A stretch of 64,000 nucleotides of DNA from Rothia amarae (GCF_014705945.2 NZ_CP061538.1:992001-1056000), one strand, 5' to 3'. Shown: positions 29,197-38,556, counted from the first letter of the stretch. Program-made: numbers and translations. Notes: a model not told the origin generated them from the sequence alone.

Positions 29197-30288
29197 CTAA
29201 AGTTCCACAACCGAACGAAGCACCTTGCCGGTCTTCATGGTCTCAAAGGCATCATTGACATCCTCGAGAGAAATTCGCTCGGTCACGAACTGATCGAGGG
29301 GCAAACGACCTAGTTGGTACTGGTCGACGAACATGGGGAAATCACGCGAAGGCAGAGTATCCCCATACCATGCTGATTTGATGGATCCCCCACGGCCGAA
29401 GACGTCGTCGAGGGGAATATCCCAGGAGGTACCGGGGGAGGGAACGCCCACCAGTACGACTCGTCCGGCGAGGTCACGGGCATAGAACGCCTGCTGGAAG
29501 GTCTCTTTGATGCCGACGGCGTCAATGACCAAGTCAGCGCCATAGCCATCGGTCAGTTCACGAATTTTCTCTACCGGATCGGTTGAGGTTGAGTTGATGG
29601 TATGGGTGGCGCCGAGATCCTTGGCGCGGGTGAGCTTAGTGTCGTCCACATCCACAGCGATGATGGTGGTAGCGCCCCCTAGTTTGGCACCGGCAATAGC
29701 TGCAACACCGACGCCGCCACAACCAATTACAGCAACCGATTCACCGCGTTTGAGCTCGCCGGTGTTGAGTACCGCCCCCACACCGGCGGTAATACCGCAA
29801 CCTAGAAGACCAATTGCCGCATAATCTTTTTCGTCAATATCGGCATCAATCTTGGTGCACTGTCCACCAGCAACCAGGGTTTTCTCCGCAAAGGACCCAA
29901 TTCCTAGAGCTGCTTCTAGTTCAGTGCCATCTTCAAGAGTCATTTTTTGAGTAGCATTATGGGTATTGAAGCAGTACTGCAACTGCCCTTTCTTACAGGC
30001 GCGGCATTCGCCGCATACCGCACGCCAGTTGAGGATGACGAGGTCACCGGGTTCTACGTGGGTGACACCTTCGCCCACTGACTCTACAACAGCGGTTGAT
30101 TCATGGCCCAGCAGGTAGGGGAAGTTGTCTCCTACGCCGCCTTCGATGTAGTGGTGGTCCGTTTGGCAGACGCCGCAGGATTTGACCTGAACGAGTACTT
30201 CACCGGGGCCGGGATCTGGAACATTGATTGTGGTAACGGTGGCAGGTTCATTCTTTGCCATAACGACTACTGCTTTAACCTGATGCAT
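29197..30288 (-). CDS. mscR: S-(hydroxymethyl)mycothiol dehydrogenase (formaldehyde detoxification)
   Basis: MscR oxidises the adduct of formaldehyde and mycothiol with NAD and also reduces S-nitrosomycothiol. The 363-residue product is a class III zinc alcohol dehydrogenase: catalytic zinc ligands in [15 protein letters not shown] and GHES, the structural zinc site [15 protein letters not shown], the Rossmann motif [19 protein letters not shown] and the acidic [14 protein letters not shown] precedes the ATG. It is the first gene of a pair with the MBL hydrolase. Confidence 0.95.
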   Translation of the reverse strand: MHQVKAVVVMAKNEPATVTTINVPDPGPGEVLVQVKSCGVCQTDHHYIEGGVGDNFPYLLGHESTAVVESVGEGVTHVEPGDLVILNWRAVCGECRACKKGQLQYCFNTHNATQKMTLEDGTELEAALGIGSFAEKTLVAGGQCTKIDADIDEKDYAAIGLLGCGITAGVGAVLNTGELKRGESVAVIGCGGVGVAAIAGAKLGGATTIIAVDVDDTKLTRAKDLGATHTINSTSTDPVEKIRELTDGYGADLVIDAVGIKETFQQAFYARDLAGRVVLVGVPSPGTSWDIPLDDVFGRGGSIKSAWYGDTLPSRDFPMFVDQYQLGRLPLDQFVTERISLEDVNDAFETMKTGKVLRSVVEL

Positions 30289-30384
30289 TAATCATCCTTT
30301 CATGGAGCAAACATAAAAATTGTTTTTCAATCGTATCTAATCCTCAGCATTCTGATAAGTTCAGTTCACGCGAAGAGGAATGAT

Positions 30385-31173
30385 TTACGGCTCAAATTCT
30401 TGAATCCACTGCATCACGGCTTTCTTGAATATGCCGCTGGTGAGCGCATTAATGTGATCCCGTCCGGAGAGAATTTCTCTGCGGTGGGGGACATCAGTTA
30501 TCTCTAGTGCCTCATACAGCCAATCTCCGTTTCCAGAGACTGTATCTGCTGTGCCACCCACAACAAGGGTCGGGACTTTGGGGTGATGCTGGGCAGGGTC
30601 AAATTCGCCTTCGTGGGGTGCTGAGACGAACTGCAATAGCCCCTCGGTGGTGATGGGCGATTGGTCAATGAGTTGGCGAAAAACGGTGTCAATCGCTTCA
30701 TGCTGACGTCCGCTGAGGTAATTCTTTAAGTCCTCGATATGGTTTTTTTGGGGGAACCCAGCCACGGTGACAGTTCTGACGTTCTCGGGGTGATTAATGG
30801 CAAATTCCCAAGCGATACGAGCCCCTGCTGAGAACCCCACCACATGCAGGGGATGCCCGACTTGTTGACTCAACCGAAAAAGAGCACCTTCAACTGCGGC
30901 TGTATACGTTTTACCTTTGGCGGGGAGCGCAGACTTTTCGAAGCCCTGCGCGGTGCTGGCTGACCGCGCGTCGTCCCGCAAAAAGTCCTGCCCATGGTAC
31001 GGCAAACCCACGGTGATGCAGTGCAAACCCTGAGCTTGTAACTTGCGAATCCAACCGGTCTTGATCCAGACCTGCTCGGCGGTTGCGGCAAATCCGTGAA
31101 TCAGGACGACAATCGGAGCGCCCTGCTGGGGCGAAGGATAGCTGGTGTACTCCACAGGAGGAAACGTAGTCAT
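30385..31173 (-). CDS. Alpha/beta-fold hydrolase
   Basis: The 262-residue product has the oxyanion motif VVLIHGFAATAEQVW, the nucleophile elbow VVGFSAGARIAW (Ser), and later an Asp in VVGGTADTVSGNGDW and a His in SGRDHINAL, the complete triad in order. The start ATG follows GGGA. Serine esterase or lipase-like; the substrate is unknown. It is separated from yihY upstream by a terminator. Confidence 0.88.
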   Translation of the reverse strand: MTTFPPVEYTSYPSPQQGAPIVVLIHGFAATAEQVWIKTGWIRKLQAQGLHCITVGLPYHGQDFLRDDARSASTAQGFEKSALPAKGKTYTAAVEGALFRLSQQVGHPLHVVGFSAGARIAWEFAINHPENVRTVTVAGFPQKNHIEDLKNYLSGRQHEAIDTVFRQLIDQSPITTEGLLQFVSAPHEGEFDPAQHHPKVPTLVVGGTADTVSGNGDWLYEALEITDVPHRREILSGRDHINALTSGIFKKAVMQWIQEFEP

Positions 31174-31184
31174 GTTCCCAACTC

Positions 31185-31224
31185 TAATAGAAAAGGTGGG
31201 CTCCCCGGCTAGGGGGAACCCACC
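31185..31224 (-). terminator. Terminator after yihY
   Basis: GGTGGG-TCCCC type arms at 31195-31206 and 31213-31224 (one mismatch) form a hairpin, followed on the minus strand by TTTTCTATT. Confidence 0.85.
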
Positions 31225-31258
31225 TCATCTGGTTAAAGACCTGATAGAAAAGAACTGT

Positions 31259-32362
31259 TTACTTTTCAGAATCTTCTAAATCTTTTGCCTTTTGCTCAAA
31301 GTCAACACCGTTATTCTTCAAGCGGATGGCGCGTGCTTCTTCAACCAGCTTGTCCTGCTTTTCGATGTTCTTCAAAGCCATGGTGTCTGAGCGAGGCTCT
31401 AAGGTAAGAGTTTCTTCAGCACGGATACCTGCGCGAAGTTCACGGATACGCTCAATTTCGGCATCAATCTGTGCACCGAAGAGCAAGACATTGTTCATAA
31501 TCCAGAGGAAGAGTAACAGAACGATGACGCCGCCGATCATTCCGTAGGTGGCATTGTATTTGCCAAAGTTGGTCACGTAGAAAGTGAAGCCAACTCCTGC
31601 AATACCCATGGTAATCAAAGCAATAAGTGCGCCGGGGGAGAGCCAGTGGAACTTAGGCTGCTTGATATTAGGAGTGCCGTAGTAGAGCAACGCGATGAGC
31701 GCTACCGCGATGACGAAGATAACGGGCCAGCGAACCCACAGCCATACCGCTGTAAAGCCCGAAAGATCGACGCCGGGAATGATGTTGTTGAGGAAATCAA
31801 GGGCTGATCCGCTGAGTAGCAGAACAAGCATCATCAGAACAACCAGCAGAACTAACCCTGCGGTGATCAGTAAATTCCAAGGGCGAAGTACCCAAATGGG
31901 GCGTCCTTCGGTGACTCGGTAGATCTTATTCATCGCACGACCAAAGGCACCCACGTAACCTGACGCGGTCCAGAGGGCACCCACGATACCGATAATTAGA
32001 GCAAGCCCTGCACCGCTACTGGAGGAGAGGTTTCGAATAGGTTCTTCCACCAGAGGCATGATGTCCTTGGGTGCAAAATCGCCGAGGAACTTAAGAATTG
32101 CGTTAGCGGTGGCGTCGCCCTGCCCAAACACACCTAAGGTTGAAACAATAGCCAGCAGCGCAGGGAAAATGGAGAGCACTGCAAAGTAGGTGAGGGCTGC
32201 AGCTAGGTCGGTGGAGCCGTCCGCCAAGAACTTATTAAAAGATCGTTTAAAAATGTAGCCCCAGTTTGAAGCTGAGACGCTGGAGAGCTTGTCTGATTTG
32301 CTCTGGGTAGATTCGTGATCCGTTTGAGCTCTCTTGACAGTTTGCTCATCAAGGGTTGCCAT
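31259..32362 (-). CDS. YihY/BrkB family inner membrane protein
   Basis: The 367-residue product has the BrkB fold: FNKFLADGSTDLAAALTYFAVLSIFPALLAIVS first, GASGYVGAFGRAMNKIY-like segments, then about five more membrane helices and an LFGAQIDAEIERIRELR end, followed by a charged tail. Function unknown; it is often misnamed ribonuclease BN. AGAGGA precedes the ATG. It has its own terminator. Confidence 0.92.
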   Translation of the reverse strand: MATLDEQTVKRAQTDHESTQSKSDKLSSVSASNWGYIFKRSFNKFLADGSTDLAAALTYFAVLSIFPALLAIVSTLGVFGQGDATANAILKFLGDFAPKDIMPLVEEPIRNLSSSSGAGLALIIGIVGALWTASGYVGAFGRAMNKIYRVTEGRPIWVLRPWNLLITAGLVLLVVLMMLVLLLSGSALDFLNNIIPGVDLSGFTAVWLWVRWPVIFVIAVALIALLYYGTPNIKQPKFHWLSPGALIALITMGIAGVGFTFYVTNFGKYNATYGMIGGVIVLLLFLWIMNNVLLFGAQIDAEIERIRELRAGIRAEETLTLEPRSDTMALKNIEKQDKLVEEARAIRLKNNGVDFEQKAKDLEDSEK

Positions 32363-32474
32363 AAAATCCTCTTCATTAAGTACAGGAGCTGGTGAGTACT
32401 AAGTTAGCTTACCCTATGTATTCACCGTGAATTCTGAAGCGCGGGTAGAAGAATATCAATGATTTTATTTGGGA

Positions 32475-32512
32475 AAGAACAGGTCCGAAACGCTTCAGTG
32501 TTTCGGACCTGT
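32475..32512 (-). terminator. Terminator after mqo
   Basis: Perfect 13-bp arms 32479-32491 and 32500-32512, loop of eight; TTCTTTCCC follows on the minus strand. Confidence 0.88.
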
Positions 32513-32548
32513 CATGATGGGCTCTCAATGGAGTAGGTTCTCCAGCGC

Positions 32549-34027
32549 TTAGTTGTTGATTCCAAGTACACGAGCAGTGTGGCTCATGATTTCATCGGCA
32601 AGCTGGGGGTTATCGTTGAGCTTGGTTCCGAAGGCAGGGACCAATTCTTTAATACGGGGTTCCCAGGTGCTAAAGCGATCAGGGAAGCATTGCTGTACCA
32701 AGCGGAGCATGATGGGAACAGCAGTTGAAGCACCGGGGGAAGCACCCAAGAGAGCTGCAATAGAACCATCCGCAGAAGAGATGAGCTCAGTGCCGAACTG
32801 GAGCACACCGCCCTTTTGGGCGTCTTTCTTCATGACCTGCACGCGCTGACCGGCGGTGATGAGCTCCCAATCTCCGCCCACTGCCTCGGGGTAATATTCG
32901 CGCAGAGAACGCACCCGTGACTCTTGATTCTTCAACAACTCACCGATGAGGTACTTGGTGAGGTCCATGTTGTCCAAGCCAGCCTTCATCATGGGGTAGA
33001 GGTTGTCCAGGCGTAGCGAGCGGGGTAGGTCAAGCAAGGAACCCTGCTTGAGGAAGTTCGTTTTGAAACCGGCGTAGGGGCCGAACAATAGGGAGCGCTT
33101 GCCGTTAACGTAGCGGGTGTCGAGGTGCGGTACGGACATGGGAGGTGCGCCCACAGATGCCTGACCGTAGACCTTGGCGTTGTGCAGATCTGCCGTTGCT
33201 TCGTTGGTGTTGCGTAGGAAAAGACCGGATACAGGGAACCCGCCAAATCCTTTTCCCTCTTTGATGCCTGACTTCTGAAGTAGATGGAGAGCGCCACCAC
33301 CGGCACCGAGGAAGAGGAACTTCGCACGAATCTTGGAAGAATCACCTTTACGCAAACGGTTCTGTACGTTGATAGTCCAGGACTTATCGCTTTCCTGGGT
33401 GACGTTGGTGACTTCCTGACCGTAGCGCACCTCGATGCCCTGCGATACAAGGTAGTTCACGAGATTCTGGGTAAGTGCACCGAAATCCACGTCGGTACCC
33501 TCGGGCGACCAGCTGGCAGCTACAGGAACTGAAGGGTCGCGACCTTCCATCGTCAGTGGAGCCCACTGGCGAATTTGCTCAGGGTCGGTGGAAAACTGCA
33601 TACGCTCAAATAACTTTTCTGCTTTAAACGCTTCATTGCGTGCAGCGAGGTACTTTGAGTGCGCATCGCCAAATACTAAGGACATATGCGGAACGGGGTT
33701 AATCCACTGTGCGTCTTTGAGTTTTTTCTCTTCAACCAAAGTTGCCCAAAATTGGCGGGATACCTGGAACTGCTCGTTAATGCCCAAGGCTTTGGATGTG
33801 CTGACAGTGCCATCTGTTGCGGCAGGAGCATAGTTCAGCTCGCACAGAGCGGAGTGTCCGGTACCGGCGTTGTTCCAGGGATTAGACGATTCCTGGGCGA
33901 CCTGATCGAGGCGTTCCAGGAGCACAATATTCCAGGAAGGTTCTAGTTCTTTGAGCAACACACCCAGTGTCGCGCTCATGATGCCGCCACCTACAAGGAC
34001 GACGTCGGTGGTTTCGTAGTTAGCCAC
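32549..34027 (-). CDS. mqo: Malate:quinone oxidoreductase
   Basis: Mqo is the FAD-dependent, membrane-associated malate dehydrogenase that gives electrons directly to quinones in the TCA cycle. The product has the FAD motif [62 protein letters not shown] and the C-terminal [19 protein letters not shown]. The start is GTG 34027 with GGGAG six bases upstream, giving 492 residues; an upstream in-frame ATG at 34060 has no ribosome site and would add 11 residues. Confidence 0.95.
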   Translation of the reverse strand: MANYETTDVVLVGGGIMSATLGVLLKELEPSWNIVLLERLDQVAQESSNPWNNAGTGHSALCELNYAPAATDGTVSTSKALGINEQFQVSRQFWATLVEEKKLKDAQWINPVPHMSLVFGDAHSKYLAARNEAFKAEKLFERMQFSTDPEQIRQWAPLTMEGRDPSVPVAASWSPEGTDVDFGALTQNLVNYLVSQGIEVRYGQEVTNVTQESDKSWTINVQNRLRKGDSSKIRAKFLFLGAGGGALHLLQKSGIKEGKGFGGFPVSGLFLRNTNEATADLHNAKVYGQASVGAPPMSVPHLDTRYVNGKRSLLFGPYAGFKTNFLKQGSLLDLPRSLRLDNLYPMMKAGLDNMDLTKYLIGELLKNQESRVRSLREYYPEAVGGDWELITAGQRVQVMKKDAQKGGVLQFGTELISSADGSIAALLGASPGASTAVPIMLRLVQQCFPDRFSTWEPRIKELVPAFGTKLNDNPQLADEIMSHTARVLGINN

Positions 34028-34169
34028 GCTAAACTCCCATAATTTCGTCTGCGGCGCCATCAGGCACCGATGTTGCGTGATTCAGCACGCCTTTATTTTT
34101 AGACTAACTCGTTCTGTGGCGTGGAGGAAATAACAGGCAGACTTATGAAGCTCGATTTTTGGATATCGC

Positions 34170-35897
34170 TTAGGGTTTGACGTTTGCTAAGGCAAATTCT
34201 GAGACCGCGGTAGCACTCAGCGGGTAGTAGTTAACGCGCTGGCCCAAAGCTACTGCGGATACGGGATAGCACAGCGGAAAAGCGGGCATGAGCTGGGCAA
34301 CCTTCAGATTGATGGCTGTGTAAGCTTCTTTCCGTTCCTGGTCATCAATCAACTGGTCAGCGTTGCGAATCGCTTCGAGTATTTCGCGGTAGCTCACTAC
34401 CAGCTCTTCCCGGTCTTTTTCTGCTGCTGAGGGTGTGGGTACAGGCAAGGGGCTAGCTTCAACATCGACATCGGGTGCCACTGCTTTAGTCTTCTCTGCC
34501 TGAGAAATAATTTCCGACGTCGGAGCCAGTACGCGCGAGAGGAAGGCATTGGGGTCGCGGTAGGAGCCAACAAACCCAGTCAGTGCTAAACCTCGTGTTT
34601 CGCTGGGTTTGCTGATGATATCGAGATACCCATCGGTCCACGACACCGGTTTAGGCGTAATATTGATGCCTGCTTTGACAAGGTCAGCTGAGATGGATGC
34701 AAAAATAACTTCGGGTGAAATCATCCACGGCAGAGAAACATCGGTGGGGTAGTAGAACTCAATGGCCTCGCCCTTGTAGCCTGCCTCTTTCAGGCGGTCT
34801 GCAGTGATATCGGTTTTATGCGTGTAATACGCCGAGGTGTCTTCGTTCTTCATCATGAACAAGGACGGCAGAAAATCTACTGCAACGTTTGTACCCTGGG
34901 GGAAATACTTCTTGACCAAGAAATTTCGGTCGACGGCGTGAGCGATGGCTGAGCGCATTTCCCGGCTAGAGAGAATCTTGTTTTGCAGGTTAAAGCTGAT
35001 GTAGCAGATGGAGTAGGGGTCTCTTGGCTGGGTGAGTTTGCCGTGGCGGGCTAGTTCTACGTAGTTATCTCCACCTACCAGGTCGTAGCCGTCTACTTCG
35101 TCGTTCAGCATTGCCACAAAACGTTTTTCCGCATCGGGGATGGCGGTGAAGATAATACGTTCTACGGTGGGTTTGTCGCCCCTAAATCCGGTGTAGTAGT
35201 CGAGCTGGGCGGCGCGGCCATCCCACGAGGTCATGGTATAAGCGCCGGTGCCCACAGGAAATTTTTTGAGCGAGAGATTTTTGGTGAGGGCAGATGGCGC
35301 GCAGATGCCGAATGCTGGCTGAGTGAGTGCACGGAGGAAAGAAGCCGATGGGCGGGAGAGAGTGAAGATTACTTTCCCCTCGTGTTCCTGGCAATCGGTG
35401 ACTAGCGGTGTTTTGCCATCCTTGGAATTGAGAGAGCTCAGTATTTGCAGATATTCGATGTGGGAGTTTGATGCGGTGTCCTGGGAGACAGAGACCCATC
35501 GCTGGTAATTTTTGACGACTGCAGCGGCATTGAAATCTGTGCCGTCCTGAAACTTCACTCCAGAGACCAGCGTGAAAGTGTAGGTGCGGTAATCGTCTGA
35601 AACAGACCAGTCAGAGGCAAGTGAAGCTTCGGGTTCACCGGTGTTGATGTTCGCACGCACGAGCGGTTCTAAAATTTGCGCGGAAATTCGCGCTGTTTCT
35701 AAGGTGCCCGAGGTTCCGACGTCCAGACTGGATGTTTCTGCGGCATTAGCAAAACGGAAGGTTACCGGATGGGCAGATGTAGGGCTATCGGCGGAGGAAT
35801 TTTCGGAGGAGCAGGCGCTCAAACTGATTCCTGCGGTGAGGAGACCGCTTAGCTGCAACATACGACGCCGCGTAAAATGCTGACCCAATTTTTTCAC
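34170..35897 (-). CDS. Peptide/nickel-type ABC transporter substrate-binding lipoprotein
   Basis: The 575-residue product has a twin-arginine-like start FTRRRMLQLSG and a lipobox ISLSAC, so it is an exported lipoprotein. The body is of family 5 (DppA/OppA): LEPLVRANINTGEPEASLAS, FKFQDGTDFNAAAVV-like and MRSAIAHAVDRNFLV. No permease or ATPase genes are nearby, so its transporter is unlinked. The start may be GTG 35897 or TTG 35888; AAAGGTG with six bases of spacing favours the TTG. Confidence 0.9.
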   Translation of the reverse strand: MKKLGQHFTRRRMLQLSGLLTAGISLSACSSENSSADSPTSAHPVTFRFANAAETSSLDVGTSGTLETARISAQILEPLVRANINTGEPEASLASDWSVSDDYRTYTFTLVSGVKFQDGTDFNAAAVVKNYQRWVSVSQDTASNSHIEYLQILSSLNSKDGKTPLVTDCQEHEGKVIFTLSRPSASFLRALTQPAFGICAPSALTKNLSLKKFPVGTGAYTMTSWDGRAAQLDYYTGFRGDKPTVERIIFTAIPDAEKRFVAMLNDEVDGYDLVGGDNYVELARHGKLTQPRDPYSICYISFNLQNKILSSREMRSAIAHAVDRNFLVKKYFPQGTNVAVDFLPSLFMMKNEDTSAYYTHKTDITADRLKEAGYKGEAIEFYYPTDVSLPWMISPEVIFASISADLVKAGINITPKPVSWTDGYLDIISKPSETRGLALTGFVGSYRDPNAFLSRVLAPTSEIISQAEKTKAVAPDVDVEASPLPVPTPSAAEKDREELVVSYREILEAIRNADQLIDDQERKEAYTAINLKVAQLMPAFPLCYPVSAVALGQRVNYYPLSATAVSEFALANVKP

Positions 35898-35974
35898 CTT
35901 TCAGGCATGATCGGCTTGGTGCACTGTTCCACCGATGATGAGAGCGGAAAAATCTGCATACTTCATTGTATATA

Positions 35975-36009
35975 AAGCAAAAGAGCCCATCCGCTCTGGA
36001 TGGGCTCTT
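35975..36009 (-). terminator. Terminator after tRNA-Leu
   Basis: AAGAGCCCATCC (35981-35992) and GGATGGGCTCTT (35998-36009) pair fully around GCTCT; TTTTGCTTT follows on the minus strand. Confidence 0.93.
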
Positions 36010-36016
36010 CAAAACT

Positions 36017-36101
36017 TGGTGCGCAAGGAGGGACTTGAACCCTCACGCCGTAAGGCACAGGAACCTAAATCCTGCGTGTCTGCCAATTTCACCACTCGCG
36101 C
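36017..36101 (-). tRNA. tRNA-Leu (anticodon TAG)
   Basis: Reading the minus strand gives an acceptor GCGCGAG paired with CTTGCGC, a long variable arm typical of leucine tRNA, a loop TTTAGGT with anticodon TAG, a TTCAAGT T-loop and an encoded CCA. 85 bases including CCA. Confidence 0.95.
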
Positions 36102-36204
36102 ATTTCTTCGGGCGAAACCGAAGTACCTAAGAGATACTACAGCATAGCTAGAGACTCTTCAAACCCGAAGACGAGATAGTTTGCACATGGTCGAAGAACT
36201 GAAT

Positions 36205-36678
36205 CTAGCGTGGATCAATTGCTAAATCTTTGCGCAGCTTAGATACATGACCTTTGGCGCGCACATTGTACTGAGCTAGTTCTATATCACTGTTTTCATC
36301 GATGACGAATGTGGATCGGATAAGCCCCACATAAGTCTTACCGTAGTTCTTTTTCTCGCCCCACGCGCCGTATGCTTCGGCAACGCTGTGATCTTCATCG
36401 GAAAGTAGCGGGAAATTGAGGTCATTCTCTGTTCGAAATTTTTCCAGGGCTGCGGGGGCATCTGGTGATATGCCTAAAATTTGATAGCCGTGGGATGCTA
36501 ACGAGGCAATATTATCTCGGAAATCACAGGCTTGAGTGGTGCAGCCGGGAGTGGAAGCTTTGGGGTAAAAATAAAGAATTACCTTCTGTCCCTTGAACTG
36601 ACTGAGGGTATGAAGTTTGTTTTCGGCATCATAGAGGGAAAAATCGGGGGCGGGAGTGCCTGGGGTTAGGTGCGTCAT
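36205..36678 (-). CDS. bcp: Thioredoxin-dependent thiol peroxidase (peroxiredoxin Bcp/PrxQ)
   Basis: Reduces hydrogen and organic peroxides. The 157-residue product has the motif FYPKASTPGCTTQACDFRDN with peroxidatic Cys46 and resolving Cys51, the usual PrxQ spacing, and ends with the KGHVSKLRKDL helix. ATG 36678 is chosen because GGAGA lies seven bases upstream; an ORF reaching to 36879 and an ATG at 36684 lack one. It is divergent from the MarR gene, 176 bases between starts. Confidence 0.92.
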   Translation of the reverse strand: MTHLTPGTPAPDFSLYDAENKLHTLSQFKGQKVILYFYPKASTPGCTTQACDFRDNIASLASHGYQILGISPDAPAALEKFRTENDLNFPLLSDEDHSVAEAYGAWGEKKNYGKTYVGLIRSTFVIDENSDIELAQYNVRAKGHVSKLRKDLAIDPR

Positions 36679-36842
36679 TAACATTTCTCCATCGAGAACA
36701 GGTTGCATATCGAGACTTATTTTATCGATTGATTTCTCGCGCGCCCATATATTTTTTCTCCAGAGCCCCTCTGATTGTCGTGAAAAACATAAATTTTGAA
36801 TAAAAAAGCTCCGCTTGCTTACTATTTTTAGTTGTGTGTCCT

Positions 36843-36848
36843 TATAAT
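36843..36848 (+). promoter_or_regulatory. -10 hexamer TATAAT giving a leaderless MarR mRNA
   Basis: A perfect TATAAT is followed by GTTGCC and the ATG at 36855, with no ribosome site. A clear -35 at 17 bases was not seen. Confidence 0.55.
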
Positions 36849-36854
36849 GTTGCC

Positions 36855-37445
36855 ATGCCTGATATTGGTAATTGGTCAATAAATCGTTTGTTATCTACTG
36901 CAGCACGAATGCTGGAGCATAGCTGGAATAACCAGCTGAAAGAACTCGGTCTCACACATGCGGGTGTCACCGCTTTGGGAGTTATTTCCAAGGCAGGGAC
37001 CATTTCGCAGGTGAATGTGGCGTCTATTGTGGGCGTTCAAGCACAGACAATGGGCAAAACTCTTGCCCGGTTGGAATCTTACGGTCACATTTATCGAACC
37101 CGCAATACCGTAGATCGACGGAGTTATCTCTTGGGGATTACTCCCCAAGGTAAGGAGGTCTTGGAGCGAGCGGAGAATATCGACACCACGCTGGCGGGGA
37201 CGGCAGGGCTTGCCGACCCTAAGTTTCGCGAGATGTTGCTCAATATTGTGCACGAGCTGTCGAGGCAGGAAGGCGCGAATGCCATTTTGCGAGACGAGCG
37301 CAATACTGCTTTAAAGTCAACCGGTCTTGATTCTGAGGGATCTGAAGTCCAGATGGAACCTAAGGATGGTCCCATCACTGCAGTTCTTGATGTGATTACC
37401 CCAGAGATGCTAGCGTCGGCTCGGGCAAGCAACTTTGAAGAATAA
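36855..37445 (+). CDS. MarR family transcriptional regulator
   Basis: The 196-residue product has a winged-helix core: STAARMLEHSWNNQLKELGLTHAGVTALGVI, ISQVNVASIVGVQAQTMGKTLARLES (recognition helix), and the wing YRTRNTVDRRSYLLGITPQGKEVL. The C-terminal 50 residues are an extension of unknown use. ATG 36855 is preceded by TATAAT, so the gene is likely leaderless. Targets are not visible; the divergent peroxidase bcp is a candidate because MarR regulators often control oxidative-stress genes. Confidence 0.88.
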   Translation: MPDIGNWSINRLLSTAARMLEHSWNNQLKELGLTHAGVTALGVISKAGTISQVNVASIVGVQAQTMGKTLARLESYGHIYRTRNTVDRRSYLLGITPQGKEVLERAENIDTTLAGTAGLADPKFREMLLNIVHELSRQEGANAILRDERNTALKSTGLDSEGSEVQMEPKDGPITAVLDVITPEMLASARASNFEE

Positions 37446-37487
37446 ACCCGGAAACCTGTGGCCTTGGCAACATAGAATGATTCTGAG

Positions 37488-37516
37488 TTGCCAAGACTAA
37501 AATACCTGTGTAGAGT
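37488..37516 (+). promoter_or_regulatory. Promoter of the first tRNA-Lys: TTGCCA-17-TAGAGT
   Basis: -35 TTGCCA at 37488-37493 and -10 TAGAGT at 37511-37516 are separated by exactly 17 bases; the tRNA begins 27 bases after the -10. Confidence 0.8.
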
Positions 37517-37543
37517 ATCTATTCGTTGCAAGACAACAGGCAA

Positions 37544-37619
37544 GCGCCTCTAGCTCAATTGGCAGAGCAATTGACTCTTAATCAATGGGTTCTCGGTTCA
37601 AGTCCGAGGGGGCGCACCA
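37544..37619 (+). tRNA. tRNA-Lys (anticodon CTT), copy 1
   Basis: GCGCCTC acceptor paired with GGGGCGC, D-arm TAGCTCAATTGGCAGAGCA, anticodon loop with CTT, T-loop TTCAAGT and encoded CCA; 76 bases. Confidence 0.97.
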
Positions 37620-37622
37620 CAT

Positions 37623-37653
37623 AAAAAACCGGTTCGAAAGAACCGGTTTTTTT
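37623..37653 (+). terminator. Terminator of tRNA-Lys copy 1
   Basis: AACCGGTTC and GAACCGGTT pair around GAAA and are followed by a T run. Confidence 0.93.
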
Positions 37654-37710
37654 GTATTTTCTACTCTTTGATGAAGTTAATTCATGTGATGCATCTTGCA
37701 TGAATTCAAT

Positions 37711-37740
37711 TTGCGCTGTAGCGCATGTTCTCTGTATAGT
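37711..37740 (+). promoter_or_regulatory. Promoter of the second tRNA-Lys: TTGCGC-18-TATAGT
   Basis: -35 TTGCGC at 37711-37716 and -10 TATAGT at 37735-37740 are 18 bases apart. An inverted repeat AATTCATG...CATGAATT (37679-37706) lies just upstream, and a GCGC-TGTA-GCGC dyad (37713-37724) overlaps the -35. Confidence 0.7.
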
Positions 37741-37767
37741 TTTTATTCGTTGCAAGGCAACAGGTAA

Positions 37768-37843
37768 GCGCCTCTAGCTCAATTGGCAGAGCAATTGACT
37801 CTTAATCAATGGGTTCTCGGTTCAAGTCCGAGGGGGCGCACCA
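37768..37843 (+). tRNA. tRNA-Lys (anticodon CTT), copy 2
   Basis: Identical over all 76 bases to copy 1 and embedded in a near-identical unit (TATTCGTTGCAAGnCAACAGG upstream, terminator downstream). Confidence 0.97.
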
Positions 37844-37845
37844 CA

Positions 37846-37880
37846 TAAAAAAGACCGGTTCGAAAGAACCGGTCTTTTTT
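37846..37880 (+). terminator. Terminator of tRNA-Lys copy 2
   Basis: AAGACCGGTTC and GAACCGGTCTT pair around GAAA; a T run follows. It also faces the end of the convergent hypothetical gene. Confidence 0.93.
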
Positions 37881-37909
37881 ATGCAAATTTTCTTTACCCT
37901 ATGACCGCA

Positions 37910-38374
37910 TTAGTCTTCAAACGGTTCTAGCCATGAAGTTTCGAGAAATTTGAAGAAATCTTCAAGATCTAGGCGCTGGTCGAGGATGCCCGAACCCGCC
38001 GGCGTCGTAACCTCCATTTTTTCTTGAAAGCGAAGAAAGAACGATGTGCCGTTGGTCGATTCCAAACCTAAGCTGCGGGGCCCAACTGCATAGGCTCGCA
38101 ACGCATTGGTGTTATCAATCGACGTGGGGGAGCCTGCGGCAGAGACGGCTGGAAGTTCAACCGGGGCAACAATAACTTCTTGGGGAAGTTCCCGGTAGCC
38201 AATGAGGAAATGGTTTTGCTCGGGCTTCTGCCCGGCGGCGATATCTGGATTTCGATAGATAGCCGACCCTGTGGCAAAGACGAGGTTGTAGGCGCCGTAA
38301 TTGATAATTTGGGTGTCAAAAACGGGGTGGAGGGACTTCCCGACCTCTTCGCTAGTGAGTAATGGCTCGTTCAT
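37910..38374 (-). CDS. Hypothetical protein, 154 residues
   Basis: Not recognised. The product has no signal peptide or membrane segment. It has a central proline/alanine stretch (VAPVELPAVSAAGSPTSID) and an acidic, aromatic C-terminus (LEDFFKFLETSWLEPFED). The ATG follows TAGACT by seven bases and has no ribosome site, so it may be leaderless. Convergent to the second tRNA-Lys unit. Confidence 0.8.
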   Translation of the reverse strand: MNEPLLTSEEVGKSLHPVFDTQIINYGAYNLVFATGSAIYRNPDIAAGQKPEQNHFLIGYRELPQEVIVAPVELPAVSAAGSPTSIDNTNALRAYAVGPRSLGLESTNGTSFFLRFQEKMEVTTPAGSGILDQRLDLEDFFKFLETSWLEPFED

Positions 38375-38387
38375 GGGTGCCAGTCTA

Positions 38388-38556
38388 CCTTTTGGAATAA
38401 GAAGCCCAACGACTATTACGCCGCGAGAACATATGACGTCACCTCGTCCTCATATCCTGGCTGCAAAATAAAGTTTGCGCAGATCAGAGCAATGACTTTC
38501 TGAAAAATGAACATCGGGTGTACTACACCTGGTCAATCTTGAACTGTGAGACACCT
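38388..38556 (+). other. Gene-free stretch upstream of the ilv leader
   Basis: No open reading frame with a believable start is seen here. An 11-codon frame at 38507 (MNIGCTTPGQS) has no ribosome site and no run of regulatory codons. The region may hold regulator sites for the ilv promoter. Confidence 0.5.

Noticed and set aside
36684-36879. Longer N-terminus for the peroxiredoxin
   Set aside because: The extra residues are unlike the family and there is no ribosome site; the start at 36678 gives the usual length.
38507-38542. 11-codon frame MNIGCTTPGQS upstream of ilvB
   Set aside because: No ribosome site or leaderless -10 at the right spacing, and no run of branched-chain codons; the attenuator peptide at 38593 explains the region.
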